The notes under the pieces: generated by a model
What the model saw: only the letters and a program-made list of their open reading frames with translations
Databases searched by the model: none
Told to the model about the DNA's origin: nothing
Position numbers and translations under genes: made by a program
Part shown: piece after piece, positions 17,001 through 25,289 of the stretch
How the letters are laid out: each line of letters begins with the position of its first letter
Position numbering within the stretch: position 1 is the first letter of the stretch
NCBI GenBank assembly: GCA_023428585.1
Contig: JAEYXG010000266.1
Span: 1-28,545, forward strand
Length of the DNA stretch: 28,545 bases
Reading direction: 5' to 3'
Source of the DNA: Bacteroidota bacterium
Lineage (GTDB): Bacteria > Bacteroidota > Bacteroidia > Bacteroidales > Lentimicrobiaceae

Positions 17001-17766
17001 TGATGAAATAGGTAATTTGATCAATGAATACAATTTGATGCTTGAAAAATTATCAGAAAGTGTTGATAAGCTTGCACAGTCAGAAAGAGAGAGTGCGTGG
17101 AAGGAAATGGCTCGTCAGATAGCTCACGAGATAAAGAATCCCTTGACACCCATGAAATTAAGCATACAACATTTGTATCGTTCATATCATGATAATGCCC
17201 CTGACTGGGAAACAAGATTAGAAAAGACCACAACATCATTGATTCAACAAATTGATTCATTGGCATCAATTGCATCCGCTTTTTCTGATTTTGCCAAATT
17301 TCCTCAACCATCCAATGAGAATGTTGAGCTTATAGAATTAATACAGGATAATATAGCATTGTTTCAACTCCAAACTGATTTTGCTATTAAATTTCATCAT
17401 TATAAAGAGCCATTATTTGTATATGCTGATAAGAAACAACTGTCAAGGGTTATGGTCAACTTGTTGAATAATGCAATACAATCTATTCCAACAAACAAGA
17501 AAGGCCAAATTGACATTCAGGTTAATACCAATGGAAATGAACATTCAATATCCATCACTGATAATGGAGTTGGAATACCTGAAGAATTAAGGCACAAAAT
17601 TTTCTCTCCGAACTTTACAACCAAGTCAGGAGGAGCCGGCCTGGGACTTGCAATGGTTAAGAATATAATTACTTCTGCTCAAGGTAGTATTATTTTTAAA
17701 TCAGATCAAAATGGAACAACCTTTGAAATTTCATTACCTGCTGTAAGAACTGATAATATTATTTAA
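14095..17766 (+). CDS. Large multi-spanning NtrY-like sensor histidine kinase
   Basis: A 1223-residue membrane kinase. It begins with one hydrophobic helix (about 10-30). An extracytoplasmic stretch of about 170 residues follows, then a block of roughly eight helices (about 200-470), a second large extracytoplasmic region (about 480-705), another helix near 710-735, and one near 750-770. A third soluble sensor segment runs to about 920, then a last helix and a HAMP linker. HisKA carries the phospho-acceptor H1011 in MARQIAHEIKNPLTPMKL, the NtrY-type H-box. The ATPase domain has NLLNNA (N1126), DNGVG (D1156) and a GGAGLGLAM lid. No receiver domain is fused, and no response regulator lies next to it. 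The 2-nt gap to the flippase gene indicates co-transcription. Confidence 0.88.
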   Translation: MKLSKKFKLPFILSFLSGIIFLAIIIIYSITLHSNSDTQRVTAFSSTINHRYSQNEQLLSQLVEKYAKPDFQQLKQFSESLPNNTSLFVFKKEDLLFWSDNSIPIDHSSGNQRIIQTPNGYFQQNSFENNEYRYILLDLIKFNYPYQNDYLISSFNPVYSPMNGSEINLNSGQLKISDTNGKVLFYINNITNASLSQNQELVLYTLSLLVFILFNLAVFQYLKTIGVKAGMSLTIVAIASILFRIILFILGVPHYFSDFDLFSPLNYASSIWLPSLGDLLTNVVVFTFLSYLAYRTFHNASVEFSGWLMKKVFVIITFAIITLFYYLSLYIIDTLVINSSFELNLSKILDFSTNSIVAYLIIALVLLSLFYITYLLVRITSLAIGRYSFLANFAIFSLIIWIIFRFAGFYIPQWQELILFALYIGLLVAIVSKLLPYPHLTTYALLIVSLTLISTFCLYHNRETKEKEERKLMALRLSSEQDKIGEYLYLDIEKAILSDSTLYNLFIKGWYYPVEEENCINYINTHYFTGYWSKYNLQITLCYPDKRLVVKPSDVIVECTEYFNNIIENITNKTSTKTLHYIKESFGVNNYIAKIPIKNEAFKEDTASIIIEFTQKYVPKGLGYPELLLDKSFISFYDLSLYSYAIYSNNELIKNVGEYSYSISEKPFLPYRGEYSFFDKNEYNHLYHSVNKNTSIVISKKKLSLLDQLAPFTYQLIFHIILIFILTGLYSLRHFEKRYPDLKTQLQIMLVALVLFASLIIGATTMHNIRSLNDKKNKDMLSEKAHSVLIEIEHKLDAFEKIDSSTEPYLQELLTKFSLVFFSDINLYTTNGSLLATSRPEIFNEGLRSEFMSTEAYNEISVNKRTFFVTNEQIGTYKYLSAYIPFRNKDNQLIAYINLPYFARENELRTEISSFLVTFVNVYIMLTAIAVLVALVVGNYVTRPLQLIRDRFSHVKLDMKNEKITYNRHDEIGNLINEYNLMLEKLSESVDKLAQSERESAWKEMARQIAHEIKNPLTPMKLSIQHLYRSYHDNAPDWETRLEKTTTSLIQQIDSLASIASAFSDFAKFPQPSNENVELIELIQDNIALFQLQTDFAIKFHHYKEPLFVYADKKQLSRVMVNLLNNAIQSIPTNKKGQIDIQVNTNGNEHSISITDNGVGIPEELRHKIFSPNFTTKSGGAGLGLAMVKNIITSAQGSIIFKSDQNGTTFEISLPAVRTDNII

Positions 17767-17768
17767 CT

Positions 17769-19250
17769 GTGAACTTATTCAAAAAGCTGGCCGGACAAAC
17801 TGCCATCTATGGGTTGCCAACAATTGTAGGGAGATTACTAAATTATCTCCTTGTTCCTTTATATACAAGGGTATTTGCCCCTGCAGAGTATGGGGTGGTT
17901 ACTGAAATTTATGCTTATGTCGCCTTTTTATTTGTAGTGTTAACCTATGGAATGGAAACGGCATTCTTCAGATTTTCAACAACACACCCAGATAAGGAGA
18001 AGGTATATGGAACCTCAATATTTTCAATTTTAATAACATCATCGATCTTTCTACTCATTATTTTTTCTGCAACACCAACGATATCTTCAGCAATGGGTTA
18101 TGCAGATAATCCGGAATATATACGATGGTTTGCTCTTATTCTCGCTGCAGATGCACTTTCTAGCATTCCATATGCTCAATTGCGTCTAAAAAATAGACCT
18201 ATAAGATTTGCCATTATCAAGGTGGTTAATATTGCAACCAATATAGCTTTCAACCTGCTTTTTATAGTAGTAATACCTAAAATTATCAAAGCATATCCCG
18301 AGAGTAGCGATTCAATCATTCTGAGGTACATATATGATCCGGAAATAGGCGTAGGCTATATCTTCATATCAAATCTGATAGCTAGTGTACTTACCTTCAT
18401 CATGCTTGTTCCATCAATGATTAAGTCCAGAATTAAACCCGACATTCACTTATTGAAGAAAATGTTGAGCTATAGTTGGCCACTATTGATTTTTGGCTTT
18501 GCTGGCATAATTAATGAAACATTCGACAGGATAATACTTCGACGAATGCTTCCGGATAGTGTTGATGCCATGGCGCAATTGGGAATTTATGGTGCTTGCT
18601 ATAAAGTATCCATTTTAATGACCTTGTTTATTCAAACATACAGATATGCTGCAGAGCCGTTCTTTTTTGATCAATCGGGAAAAAAGGATGCTAAGGTCAC
18701 ATACGCAAGATTAATGCATTATTTTATAATAGTTTGTCTATTCATTTACCTGGCAATTATGCTCAACATAGATATAGTGTTACTCTTTATTGGTAGTGAT
18801 TTCAGAGAAGGGGCAAGAGTAATACCTATTCTATTGTGGGCAAATCTGTTTTTGGGCGTCTTCTACAACTTGAGTGTTTGGTTTAAACTAACCGACAAGA
18901 CTGGTATTGGAGCCATGATTTCAGTTGCCGGTGCTGCTGTTACACTACTATTTAACTTCCTGCTAATACCATTTATGGGATATATGGGAGCCGCTTGGGC
19001 TACATTTATATGCTACGCATTTATGATGGTTGTTTCTTACTATTATGGTCAGAAATACTATCCAATTAATTATAATTTAAAAGCCTTGTCCTTCTATATA
19101 TTTTTAACACTGGCTATATATACTCTCTCCTTTTTCACCGGTGAACTGGGAAGACCTCTTGAATTTACAATTAATTCGATTCTGCTAATTATATTCTTGA
19201 CTATAATATGGCTCAGAGAGAAGGACAATGTAAAAGCCATGAGATACTAA
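17769..19250 (+). CDS. Polysaccharide/lipid-linked oligosaccharide flippase (MATE/MOP superfamily)
   Basis: A 493-residue integral membrane protein with about 12-14 predicted helices. It resembles Wzx/RfbX polysaccharide transporters, with the N-terminal LFKKLAGQTAIYGLPTIVGR and LNYLLVPLYTRVFAPAEYGV signature of this group. These proteins move lipid-linked sugar units across the inner membrane. The GTG at 17769 is used because the family begins close to FKKLAGQT and no suitable ATG precedes it. It starts 2 nt after the kinase stop. No glycosyltransferase genes are next to it, so the polymer it serves cannot be named. Confidence 0.87.
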   Translation: MNLFKKLAGQTAIYGLPTIVGRLLNYLLVPLYTRVFAPAEYGVVTEIYAYVAFLFVVLTYGMETAFFRFSTTHPDKEKVYGTSIFSILITSSIFLLIIFSATPTISSAMGYADNPEYIRWFALILAADALSSIPYAQLRLKNRPIRFAIIKVVNIATNIAFNLLFIVVIPKIIKAYPESSDSIILRYIYDPEIGVGYIFISNLIASVLTFIMLVPSMIKSRIKPDIHLLKKMLSYSWPLLIFGFAGIINETFDRIILRRMLPDSVDAMAQLGIYGACYKVSILMTLFIQTYRYAAEPFFFDQSGKKDAKVTYARLMHYFIIVCLFIYLAIMLNIDIVLLFIGSDFREGARVIPILLWANLFLGVFYNLSVWFKLTDKTGIGAMISVAGAAVTLLFNFLLIPFMGYMGAAWATFICYAFMMVVSYYYGQKYYPINYNLKALSFYIFLTLAIYTLSFFTGELGRPLEFTINSILLIIFLTIIWLREKDNVKAMRY

Positions 19251-19276
19251 GCCTAAGGGGTATGCATTTTAATGCT

Positions 19277-19284
19277 TATTTTTG
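19277..19284 (+). promoter_or_regulatory. Candidate -7 promoter box for the dut operon
   Basis: TATTTTTG matches TAnnTTTG. It would start a leader of about 60 bases before the dut ATG at 19351 and drive the run of envelope genes downstream. Confidence 0.4.
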
Positions 19285-19350
19285 TCACATTATTGATACG
19301 CACTAACTGCAAATCTAAATCGTTATAATACACTAATAAGTCTCAAGTCA

Positions 19351-19785
19351 ATGCAAATTAAAATTGTTAACAACTCAAGGAATGGTAATCCATCATATGA
19401 AACCACGCATTCGGCAGGTATGGATATAAGGGCTAATCTGGATGAACCAATTACATTACTACCAATGGAAAGAGTGATGGTACCAACCGGATTATTCATA
19501 GAATTACCTGTTGGATTTGAAGCACAGATTAGACCTCGAAGCGGATTGGCTGTCAAATCGGGAATTACAGTACTTAATTCTCCTGGGACTATTGATGCAG
19601 ACTATAGAGGTGAGATCAAAATAATAATGATTAACCTCTCGGAACAGAGATTTGTCATCAATCATGGCGATAGAATAGCTCAAATGATCATCGCCCGTCA
19701 TGAAAAAGCAGAATGGTTAGTAACTGACAATCTGAAAGAATCAGAGAGGGGTGATGGTGGTTTCGGACATACCGGAGTAAAATGA
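19351..19785 (+). CDS. dut: dUTP diphosphatase (deoxyuridine triphosphatase)
   Basis: A 144-residue trimeric dUTPase, hydrolysing dUTP to dUMP and pyrophosphate. All five motifs are seen: AGMDIRANL (1), RPRSGLAVKSG (2), GTIDADYRGEI (3, catalytic D82), GDRIAQMII (4) and RGDGGFGHTG (5). Motif 5 has His where most members have Ser (GFGSTG). Length is normal. It is the first gene of a tight run followed by a TPR protein 27 bases later. Confidence 0.96.
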   Translation: MQIKIVNNSRNGNPSYETTHSAGMDIRANLDEPITLLPMERVMVPTGLFIELPVGFEAQIRPRSGLAVKSGITVLNSPGTIDADYRGEIKIIMINLSEQRFVINHGDRIAQMIIARHEKAEWLVTDNLKESERGDGGFGHTGVK

Positions 19786-19812
19786 AGCGACAAATTACAT
19801 TAATTTTTTAGA

Positions 19813-21555
19813 ATGAAACTAATAATAGTCCTATACGTATCCGTTTTTCTTTTTCTTCCCTTTGGTCTATTTTCTCAAGATATACCTGAAGGAGGAGAGG
19901 AGTTGGTAACTAAAGAACAAGCCGGGCTTTTTAGAGATAAGAAAAGAACCGAGTCGTTGTTTTTTGATGCAAATAAAGCTAAGATTACGGATAATCCCGG
20001 TGAAGCAATTCATCTATTTAATGAAGTGTTGGAATTAGATCCTAACCATGACGCTTCACTGTATGAATTAGGACTACTGTTTTATAAGCAAAGAGATATA
20101 AGCAATTCAATCAGGTTGATCGAAAAGGCCTATTTGCTTCGACCTGATAATATATGGTATTGTATAACACTAGCCAACCTATATTCACAATCTTCCAATT
20201 TTAGTGCAGCCCTCAAGATTTATGAACAACTTCACGAAAAGTATCCCTCAAATAGATCATATACTATTGAGCTTGCTAATTTGCTTATAAAAGTTGATAG
20301 GCCCCAGGATGCTCTTAAAATATATGATGAACTTGAATCTAAAGAAGGAATATCAGAAGAAACTTCACTTAGAAAACATCACATTTATTTGGCTGACGGT
20401 AAAAAGAAAAAGGCTTTGCAAGAGATTGAAAAGCTTGCTTCAGCATTTGAAAGTGATAGTCGTATTCAGTCATTGTTAGCAGAATTCTATATGATGAATG
20501 CGATGGAAGACCAGGCGCTGTTAACCTATGAAAAGATACTGACAATTGAGCCCGACAATCCATATATCAATATATCGCTGGCTGATTTTTACAGAAAAAG
20601 GGGCGATTTGAAAAAAGCAGCGCAAGCGTTAAAAAAGGGATTTTCCAATCAAAATCTGGATGCAGGCACCAAAATGCAGATCATGAGTACATATTACTCG
20701 CAAACAGGTAATTACGATGGTATTGATGATGATATTCTGGAACTATCAGCAATAATGGTTGAGCAGCATCCGTATGAGCCACAGGTTCTGGCATTTAGGG
20801 CGCAAATTCTAGCCATGAGAGAAAATTACTCTGAGGCATTGATGCTATTTAAAAAAGTGAGTGAACTTGATCCCGGTAAGTATGAAGTTTGGGAGAACAT
20901 CCTTCGTATTTCCGCACTTATGGAAAAATATGATAGTTTGATTGTTGTTAGTTCTCAAGTTATTGAGCTGTTTCCTATTCAGCCGTTACCCTATTATTTT
21001 CAGGCAGTGGGTAATATTATGCTGGAGAGATATAGTGAGGCGGTAACTTCACTTAATACTGGTTTAAAACTTGTTTTTAACAACAATCCGCTTATGGCTG
21101 ACTTTTACAGCATGAATGGGGATGCACTCTACAAGTTAAAACGATACCAGGATGCTTATAATTCCTATGAAAACGCCCTTAGATACAGCCCTGATAATGA
21201 AGGGGTATTGAATAACTATGCCTACTACTTGGCATTGGAGAACAAGGATTTGGAAAAAGCTGAAAGAATGGCAATAAGAGCAAATGAACTTTCTCCGGAT
21301 AATCCAACATATCTAGACACATACGCATGGGTGCTATACAAGAAAGGAGCTTACAATGAAGCACTATTGCAAATGGATAAGGCGCTTAAGCTGGATGCAA
21401 ATCCCTCTGGAACAGAGCTAGAGCATTTAGGTGATATTTTGTATAAATTAAATAAGGTTGATGATGCGATCAATTGGTGGAAAAAGGCATCAGAAGCAGG
21501 AGGGGCCTCTGATAAGCTCCCTATGAAAATAAAAGACGGTAGACTTTATGAATAG
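19813..21555 (+). CDS. Exported TPR-repeat protein
   Basis: A 580-residue protein with an N-terminal signal peptide (LIIVLYVSVFLFLPFGLFS, cleaved about ...FSQ). Many tandem tetratricopeptide repeats follow, visible as recurring A(L/I)xxYExxLxxxPxN patterns, for example AIHLFNEVLELDPNHDASLY near 55 and DAYNSYENALRYSPDNEGVL near 445. TPR domains are protein-binding scaffolds. The signal peptide places it in the periplasm or attached to the envelope. Its 3' end overlaps the next gene by 8 bases, so the DUF4292 lipoprotein is likely translationally coupled and may be its partner. The specific role is unknown. Confidence 0.9.
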   Translation: MKLIIVLYVSVFLFLPFGLFSQDIPEGGEELVTKEQAGLFRDKKRTESLFFDANKAKITDNPGEAIHLFNEVLELDPNHDASLYELGLLFYKQRDISNSIRLIEKAYLLRPDNIWYCITLANLYSQSSNFSAALKIYEQLHEKYPSNRSYTIELANLLIKVDRPQDALKIYDELESKEGISEETSLRKHHIYLADGKKKKALQEIEKLASAFESDSRIQSLLAEFYMMNAMEDQALLTYEKILTIEPDNPYINISLADFYRKRGDLKKAAQALKKGFSNQNLDAGTKMQIMSTYYSQTGNYDGIDDDILELSAIMVEQHPYEPQVLAFRAQILAMRENYSEALMLFKKVSELDPGKYEVWENILRISALMEKYDSLIVVSSQVIELFPIQPLPYYFQAVGNIMLERYSEAVTSLNTGLKLVFNNNPLMADFYSMNGDALYKLKRYQDAYNSYENALRYSPDNEGVLNNYAYYLALENKDLEKAERMAIRANELSPDNPTYLDTYAWVLYKKGAYNEALLQMDKALKLDANPSGTELEHLGDILYKLNKVDDAINWWKKASEAGGASDKLPMKIKDGRLYE

Positions 21556-22369
21556 TAATAAACTGATATACTTACTTATTGTAATCAGCATCTTTTTGTC
21601 AGTTTCCTGCAATACAACACGCAAAACTATTAAAGTGCCCCTTAAAGAGCAGGGTAATGATTTTCTGTTGAAAAATCTTAAAGAAAATGAGCTTCACTAT
21701 GAGTACTTGTCTGCTAGATTTAGTGCAACATTTAAACAGGATAAGCACAACACGCAAATAACCGGACAAATTAGAATTAAACGAGATAGTGTACTATGGA
21801 TTTCAGTATCGCCACTCATGGGTATTGAAATGGCCAGGTTCCTTATTACAAATGATTCCATTTGGTATCTTAATCGAATGGAAAACACCTACCTGCAAAA
21901 TTCATTTGATTATATTAATAGACTCATCAACAGCACACTCGATTTTGATATGTTGCAATCATTTCTAACAGGAAATGATTTTTCAAGGTACGAAAACACC
22001 TCCTTCAGAAGTGGAATTGATAACGCAGAATATACACTTGTTACATCAAACAGAAGGAAGTTAAAGCGATATGTGCAAAACAATGTTGATATAAATATTC
22101 CTATTCAACACATTTGGCTTAATCCTGAGAATTTCAAAATTACAAGAATAATGATCAGGGAGATTGCTCCATCAGGCAGAAAAGCCCAAGCACGATATAC
22201 ACACATGAAAATTGATGGCCAAGAGGTACCTGTAAACATTATCTTTGACGTGGAAACCGATGACAAAAAAACTTCAATTGATATTAATTACACAAAAATC
22301 CAATTAGGTGATTCGCTTCAATTTCCATTTAAGATACCAGAGAAATACAACCGGGTTAATAATCTGTAA
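21548..22369 (+). CDS. DUF4292-type lipoprotein
   Basis: A 273-residue predicted outer-membrane lipoprotein. The N-terminus is a lipoprotein signal with lipobox LSVSC (Cys at about residue 21). The body matches DUF4292: DSVLWISVSPLMGIEMARFLITNDSIWYLNR in the middle and a beta-rich C-terminal part ending near FPFKIPEKYNRV. DUF4292 is fold-related to LolA/LolB-like lipoprotein carriers, so a role in handling lipids or lipoproteins is possible but unproven. It overlaps the TPR gene by 8 bases and is followed 11 bases later by the EnvC-like gene. Confidence 0.86.
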   Translation: MNSNKLIYLLIVISIFLSVSCNTTRKTIKVPLKEQGNDFLLKNLKENELHYEYLSARFSATFKQDKHNTQITGQIRIKRDSVLWISVSPLMGIEMARFLITNDSIWYLNRMENTYLQNSFDYINRLINSTLDFDMLQSFLTGNDFSRYENTSFRSGIDNAEYTLVTSNRRKLKRYVQNNVDINIPIQHIWLNPENFKITRIMIREIAPSGRKAQARYTHMKIDGQEVPVNIIFDVETDDKKTSIDINYTKIQLGDSLQFPFKIPEKYNRVNNL

Positions 22370-22380
22370 TATTTCAAAAC

Positions 22381-23634
22381 ATGAACTATAAATTAGCTTC
22401 CCGGAATCGAATTAAGCACATAATAGCTTCTCTCATATTATTCTGTATTCTAATTCCAAACATTCAGGCTCAAGATAAGAAAAGCCAATTACAAGCGAAA
22501 AAAGCAAAAATTGAAGAGGAAATCAATTATACTAATAAACTATTATCAGAAACTAAAAAAACCAAACAAGCATCTCTTAATCAGTTGGTGCTGCTCAATA
22601 AAAAAATATCAAAAAGACAAGAGCTGATAAATGCCATTAGTAGTGAGATTCAGCAGATTGATTATAGGATTAAATTGACTAAAGATACCATTACTGAACT
22701 CACCAATAATATTAGTAAACTAAAAGAGGAATATGCGCGAATGATATATTATGCGCAAAAGAATAAAAGCTCATATTCAAGACTTATGTTTATTTTCTCA
22801 GCCGAGAACTTTAATCAAGCATATCAGCGATTAAAATACTTTCAACAGTACAGTAGCTATAGGAAAAATCAGGTTAGGGTAATTAAGGAAACCCAAGTTA
22901 AACTCACTGAAAAAGTGGCTTTGTTGCAAAGTCAAAAAAATGAGAAGTTATCATTGAAGTCATTAGAAGAAGGCGAAAAGAAAAAGTTATCAATTGAGAA
23001 AAACGAACAGGACCAAACAGTTAAATCGTTATCTAAAAAAGAGAGGGAATTACTAAAAAAATTACGTGAGAACGAAAAGGCTGCAAAGAAACTGCAAAAG
23101 GCAATTGAAGATCTGATAGCTGAAGAATTGCGTAAAGCAAGAGAAGCCGCAAAGAAAACAGGTACCAAACCAACTCCGGAAAATGCCTTTGGATTGACCC
23201 CATCAGAAATGAAATTATCATCTAGTTTCGCCGGTAACAAAGGTAACCTACCCTGGCCCACAGAGAGAGGTGTTATATCAGGAACTTTTGGTGAACATCC
23301 TCATCCCGTACTAAAGGGGATTAAAACTAAAAATAATGGCATTGATATAACAACTTCAGGGGGTTCAGTCGCCAGAGCAGTATTTGATGGGGAGGTAACC
23401 TCAACAATGACCCTTCCAAATTACAATAATGTTATTATAATAAGACATGGGGAATTCCTTACAGTATATTCAAATTTAAGTGAGATATACGTGAAAAAGG
23501 GTGATAAGGTTACAACCAAACAAAAAATTGGGATAATAGAAGCTGATGAAAATGGGCGCACAAAACTTCATTTTGAACTATGGAAAGGGAAGATATTACA
23601 GAATCCTGAAGCATGGATAAGCAAACCCAGGTAA
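22381..23634 (+). CDS. EnvC-like murein hydrolase activator (degenerate LytM/M23 domain)
   Basis: A 417-residue exported protein with a signal peptide (IIASLILFCILIPNIQAQ). A long coiled coil follows (about 35-245), then a C-terminal LytM-type domain (about 290-417). Of the M23 metal and catalytic residues, the first His is Asn (N318, with D322 kept), the YxHL His is Asn (N365), and only the LHFEL His (H397) remains. The domain is therefore unlikely to cut peptidoglycan itself. In E. coli EnvC the same loss goes with activating amidases at the division site, so a role as amidase activator is inferred. It is the last gene of the dut-TPR-DUF4292 run. Confidence 0.88.
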   Translation: MNYKLASRNRIKHIIASLILFCILIPNIQAQDKKSQLQAKKAKIEEEINYTNKLLSETKKTKQASLNQLVLLNKKISKRQELINAISSEIQQIDYRIKLTKDTITELTNNISKLKEEYARMIYYAQKNKSSYSRLMFIFSAENFNQAYQRLKYFQQYSSYRKNQVRVIKETQVKLTEKVALLQSQKNEKLSLKSLEEGEKKKLSIEKNEQDQTVKSLSKKERELLKKLRENEKAAKKLQKAIEDLIAEELRKAREAAKKTGTKPTPENAFGLTPSEMKLSSSFAGNKGNLPWPTERGVISGTFGEHPHPVLKGIKTKNNGIDITTSGGSVARAVFDGEVTSTMTLPNYNNVIIIRHGEFLTVYSNLSEIYVKKGDKVTTKQKIGIIEADENGRTKLHFELWKGKILQNPEAWISKPR

Positions 23635-23673
23635 TTATTAAACCAACTTTTACAACAGTATTGATGAAATGAT

Positions 23674-23681
23674 TATTTTTG
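23674..23681 (+). promoter_or_regulatory. Candidate -7 promoter box for tatA
   Basis: TATTTTTG matches TAnnTTTG and lies 21 bases before the tatA ATG, so tatA probably has its own short-leader transcript. Confidence 0.5.
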
Positions 23682-23702
23682 TGTAAACAAAATATTAACA
23701 AC

Positions 23703-23894
23703 ATGACATCATTTATTTTATTGGGAGTCATAGGACCTTGGCAGGCAATTGCTATAATTGCTGTAGTATTGCTTCTATTTGGAGGTAAAAAAATACCTGA
23801 ATTAATGAAAGGCCTTGGTAAAGGAATAAAAGAATTTAAAGATGGAATGAATGAAAAGAGTGAGGAAGAACCTAAAGAGAATAAAGAAAAATAA
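23703..23894 (+). CDS. tatA: Twin-arginine translocase subunit TatA/TatE
   Basis: A 63-residue TatA-family protein. It has an N-terminal membrane helix (WQAIAIIAVVLLLFGG), the FGGKKIPEL hinge, an amphipathic helix (MKGLGKGIKEFKDGM) and a charged, unstructured tail. TatA oligomers form the pore-like part of the Tat export system for folded proteins. The ATG at 23703 is chosen over an in-frame ATG at 23679, which overlaps the promoter box. No tatC is nearby in this window. It is followed 5 bases later by the terminator shared with tRNA-Ala. Confidence 0.93.
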   Translation: MTSFILLGVIGPWQAIAIIAVVLLLFGGKKIPELMKGLGKGIKEFKDGMNEKSEEEPKENKEK

Positions 23895-23899
23895 AATAG

Positions 23900-23936
23900 A
23901 AAAAAGCCTGTATATGAATCATATACAGGCTTTTTT
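23900..23936. terminator. Bidirectional rho-independent terminator
   Basis: An 11-bp stem (GCCTGTATATG at 23906-23916 with CATATACAGGC at 23920-23930) closes a 3-base loop and is flanked by six A on the left and six T on the right. It therefore works on both strands: for tatA on the plus strand and for tRNA-Ala on the minus strand, whose 3' end is 1 base away. Confidence 0.93.
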
Positions 23937-23937
23937 G

Positions 23938-24011
23938 TGGAGCGTAGGGGAGTCGAACCCCTGACCTTTAGACTGCCAGTCTAACGCTCTAGCCAACTGA
24001 GCTAACGCCCC
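23938..24011 (-). tRNA. tRNA-Ala (anticodon GGC)
   Basis: The minus strand folds as a complete 74-nt cloverleaf: a 7-bp acceptor stem (GGGGCGT with ACGCTCC), D-stem GCTC/GAGC, anticodon stem TTAGA/TCTAA with loop CTGGCAG, a 5-base variable loop, and T-arm AGGGG TTCGACT CCCCT. Positions 34-36 are GGC, reading Ala codons GCC and GCU. The acceptor carries the G3-U70 pair that is the alanyl-tRNA identity element. CCA is not encoded. A TATTTTTG promoter box lies just upstream at 24032-24039. Confidence 0.96.
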
Positions 24012-24031
24012 ATGTTTGTTTTTAGAGACTG

Positions 24032-24039
24032 CAAAAATA
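24032..24039 (-). promoter_or_regulatory. Candidate -7 promoter box for tRNA-Ala
   Basis: The minus strand reads TATTTTTG, a full match to TAnnTTTG, with its downstream edge about 20 bases before the mature tRNA 5' end. Confidence 0.5.
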
Positions 24040-24114
24040 GATAAATTTCTTTCATTATTCTAACAATAGCGTCTTTAATTTCTTTAGATATTTGCACAGG
24101 TTTTAAGAAGAAAT

Positions 24115-24675
24115 ATGGATAACCTACGCCTCTTTGTTGCAATTAATATAATACCGGATGATAATTTCACAATGGTATTCAATGGTTTAAAGCAAACACT
24201 AGATTATAATATTATTAAATGGGTTGATCTCCATAATATACACATAACATTACGCTTTTTGGGAGATACCAATCCAAATGAGATTCCAATAATTAAAACT
24301 GCCCTAGAAAAGGCAAAAGTTGAGATTTCACCTTTTGAGCTTACTTTGGAAAAAACAGGTATATTCGGTAGCAGGTATGACCCGAGAGTTATTTGGTTTG
24401 GAATCAAAGAAAATAATACACTTTTAAATTTATACTCAAATATTTCAAAGGCTTTTGAAGAAGTGGAATATTTTACCGACAGGCAGAATTTTGTGCCTCA
24501 TCTAACAATCGGAAGAATTAAAGAAATTAGAGATAAACAATTTTTTCAACAAATAATTGACCGATTTAGCGAGGTTAAGTTACTTAGCCAACAAGTTACT
24601 GAATTCTCATTGTTCCATAGTGAACTAAAGAAACAAGGACCAATATATACTTGTATCGAAACTTACAAATTGTAA
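24115..24675 (+). CDS. thpR: RNA 2',3'-cyclic phosphodiesterase (LigT/2H family)
   Basis: A 186-residue protein of the 2H phosphoesterase superfamily, with the two catalytic repeats HITL (H43, in HITLRFLGDT) and HLTI (H129, in FVPHLTIGRIK). The N-terminus LRLFVAINI is typical. The family opens 2',3'-cyclic phosphates and can ligate tRNA halves in vitro; the cellular substrate is unsettled. Length is normal. It stands alone between the minus-strand tRNA-Ala and a minus-strand DUF6249 gene. Confidence 0.93.
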   Translation: MDNLRLFVAINIIPDDNFTMVFNGLKQTLDYNIIKWVDLHNIHITLRFLGDTNPNEIPIIKTALEKAKVEISPFELTLEKTGIFGSRYDPRVIWFGIKENNTLLNLYSNISKAFEEVEYFTDRQNFVPHLTIGRIKEIRDKQFFQQIIDRFSEVKLLSQQVTEFSLFHSELKKQGPIYTCIETYKL

Positions 24676-24746
24676 CAAGAGCTAGAATAATCGAGTCAAG
24701 ATTGATTGAATTCCTAATAATTAAAAGTTAAAATAGCCAATTCAAT

Positions 24747-25121
24747 TTACAATATTTTGTCATTACCCTTTGGGGGTTCTTTTGATTGAAATGCATTACC
24801 CTGTTTCTTGGTAATTACCTTTTCGATTATATAGTCTAATATAAGGGCGATTCCACCAAATAATGTTACAAAGGAGAAGTAAGCTGGTTCGTTGTCCATT
24901 GCACCCATTGAAACTATTATGTTAGCCAGTAATATGCCAAGTCCAACACCTGTCAACAACAATCCATATTTTAGGGTTGAGAAATTATTATTGGGCTGTT
25001 CAAAACTGCGAGGATCAAGCCCTCTATCCAATAAAGCCATTCTCTCTTTTTTGCGGATAGAGATATACACAATGCCATATATTGTGGCAAATATGGTTAC
25101 CGGGATTAGAAAATCGTTCAT
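24747..25121 (-). CDS. DUF6249-type membrane protein
   Basis: A 124-residue protein with three hydrophobic helices: about 5-22 (IPVTIFATIYGIVYISI), 49-70 (GLLLTGVGLGILLANIIVS) and 82-100 (FVTLFGGIALILDYIIEKV). The short motif RMALLDRGLDPRSF between the first two is characteristic of DUF6249. The start is set at 25121 (MNDFLIPVT). The frame extends 51 more residues to 25274, but that stretch does not resemble the family and leaves only 15 bp to the divergent sigma gene. These proteins commonly sit beside sigma-factor operons in Bacteroidota, as here. The function is unknown; a role in the same signalling circuit is inferred only from position. Confidence 0.8.
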   Translation of the reverse strand: MNDFLIPVTIFATIYGIVYISIRKKERMALLDRGLDPRSFEQPNNNFSTLKYGLLLTGVGLGILLANIIVSMGAMDNEPAYFSFVTLFGGIALILDYIIEKVITKKQGNAFQSKEPPKGNDKIL

Positions 25122-25289
25122 AGCGTGTAAGTTTATAAATTTGGTTCTGCTCTTTTGACGCCAATGACCATTCAAGGTTACATGCTTATCCAAATACTTT
25201 ATGATAAGATTGTTGTTAGTATAAAGTACTCTATTCAACTGATTTATGAAACTGTAACCAATTAATGGTACCATCGTCTAAAATTCAGT

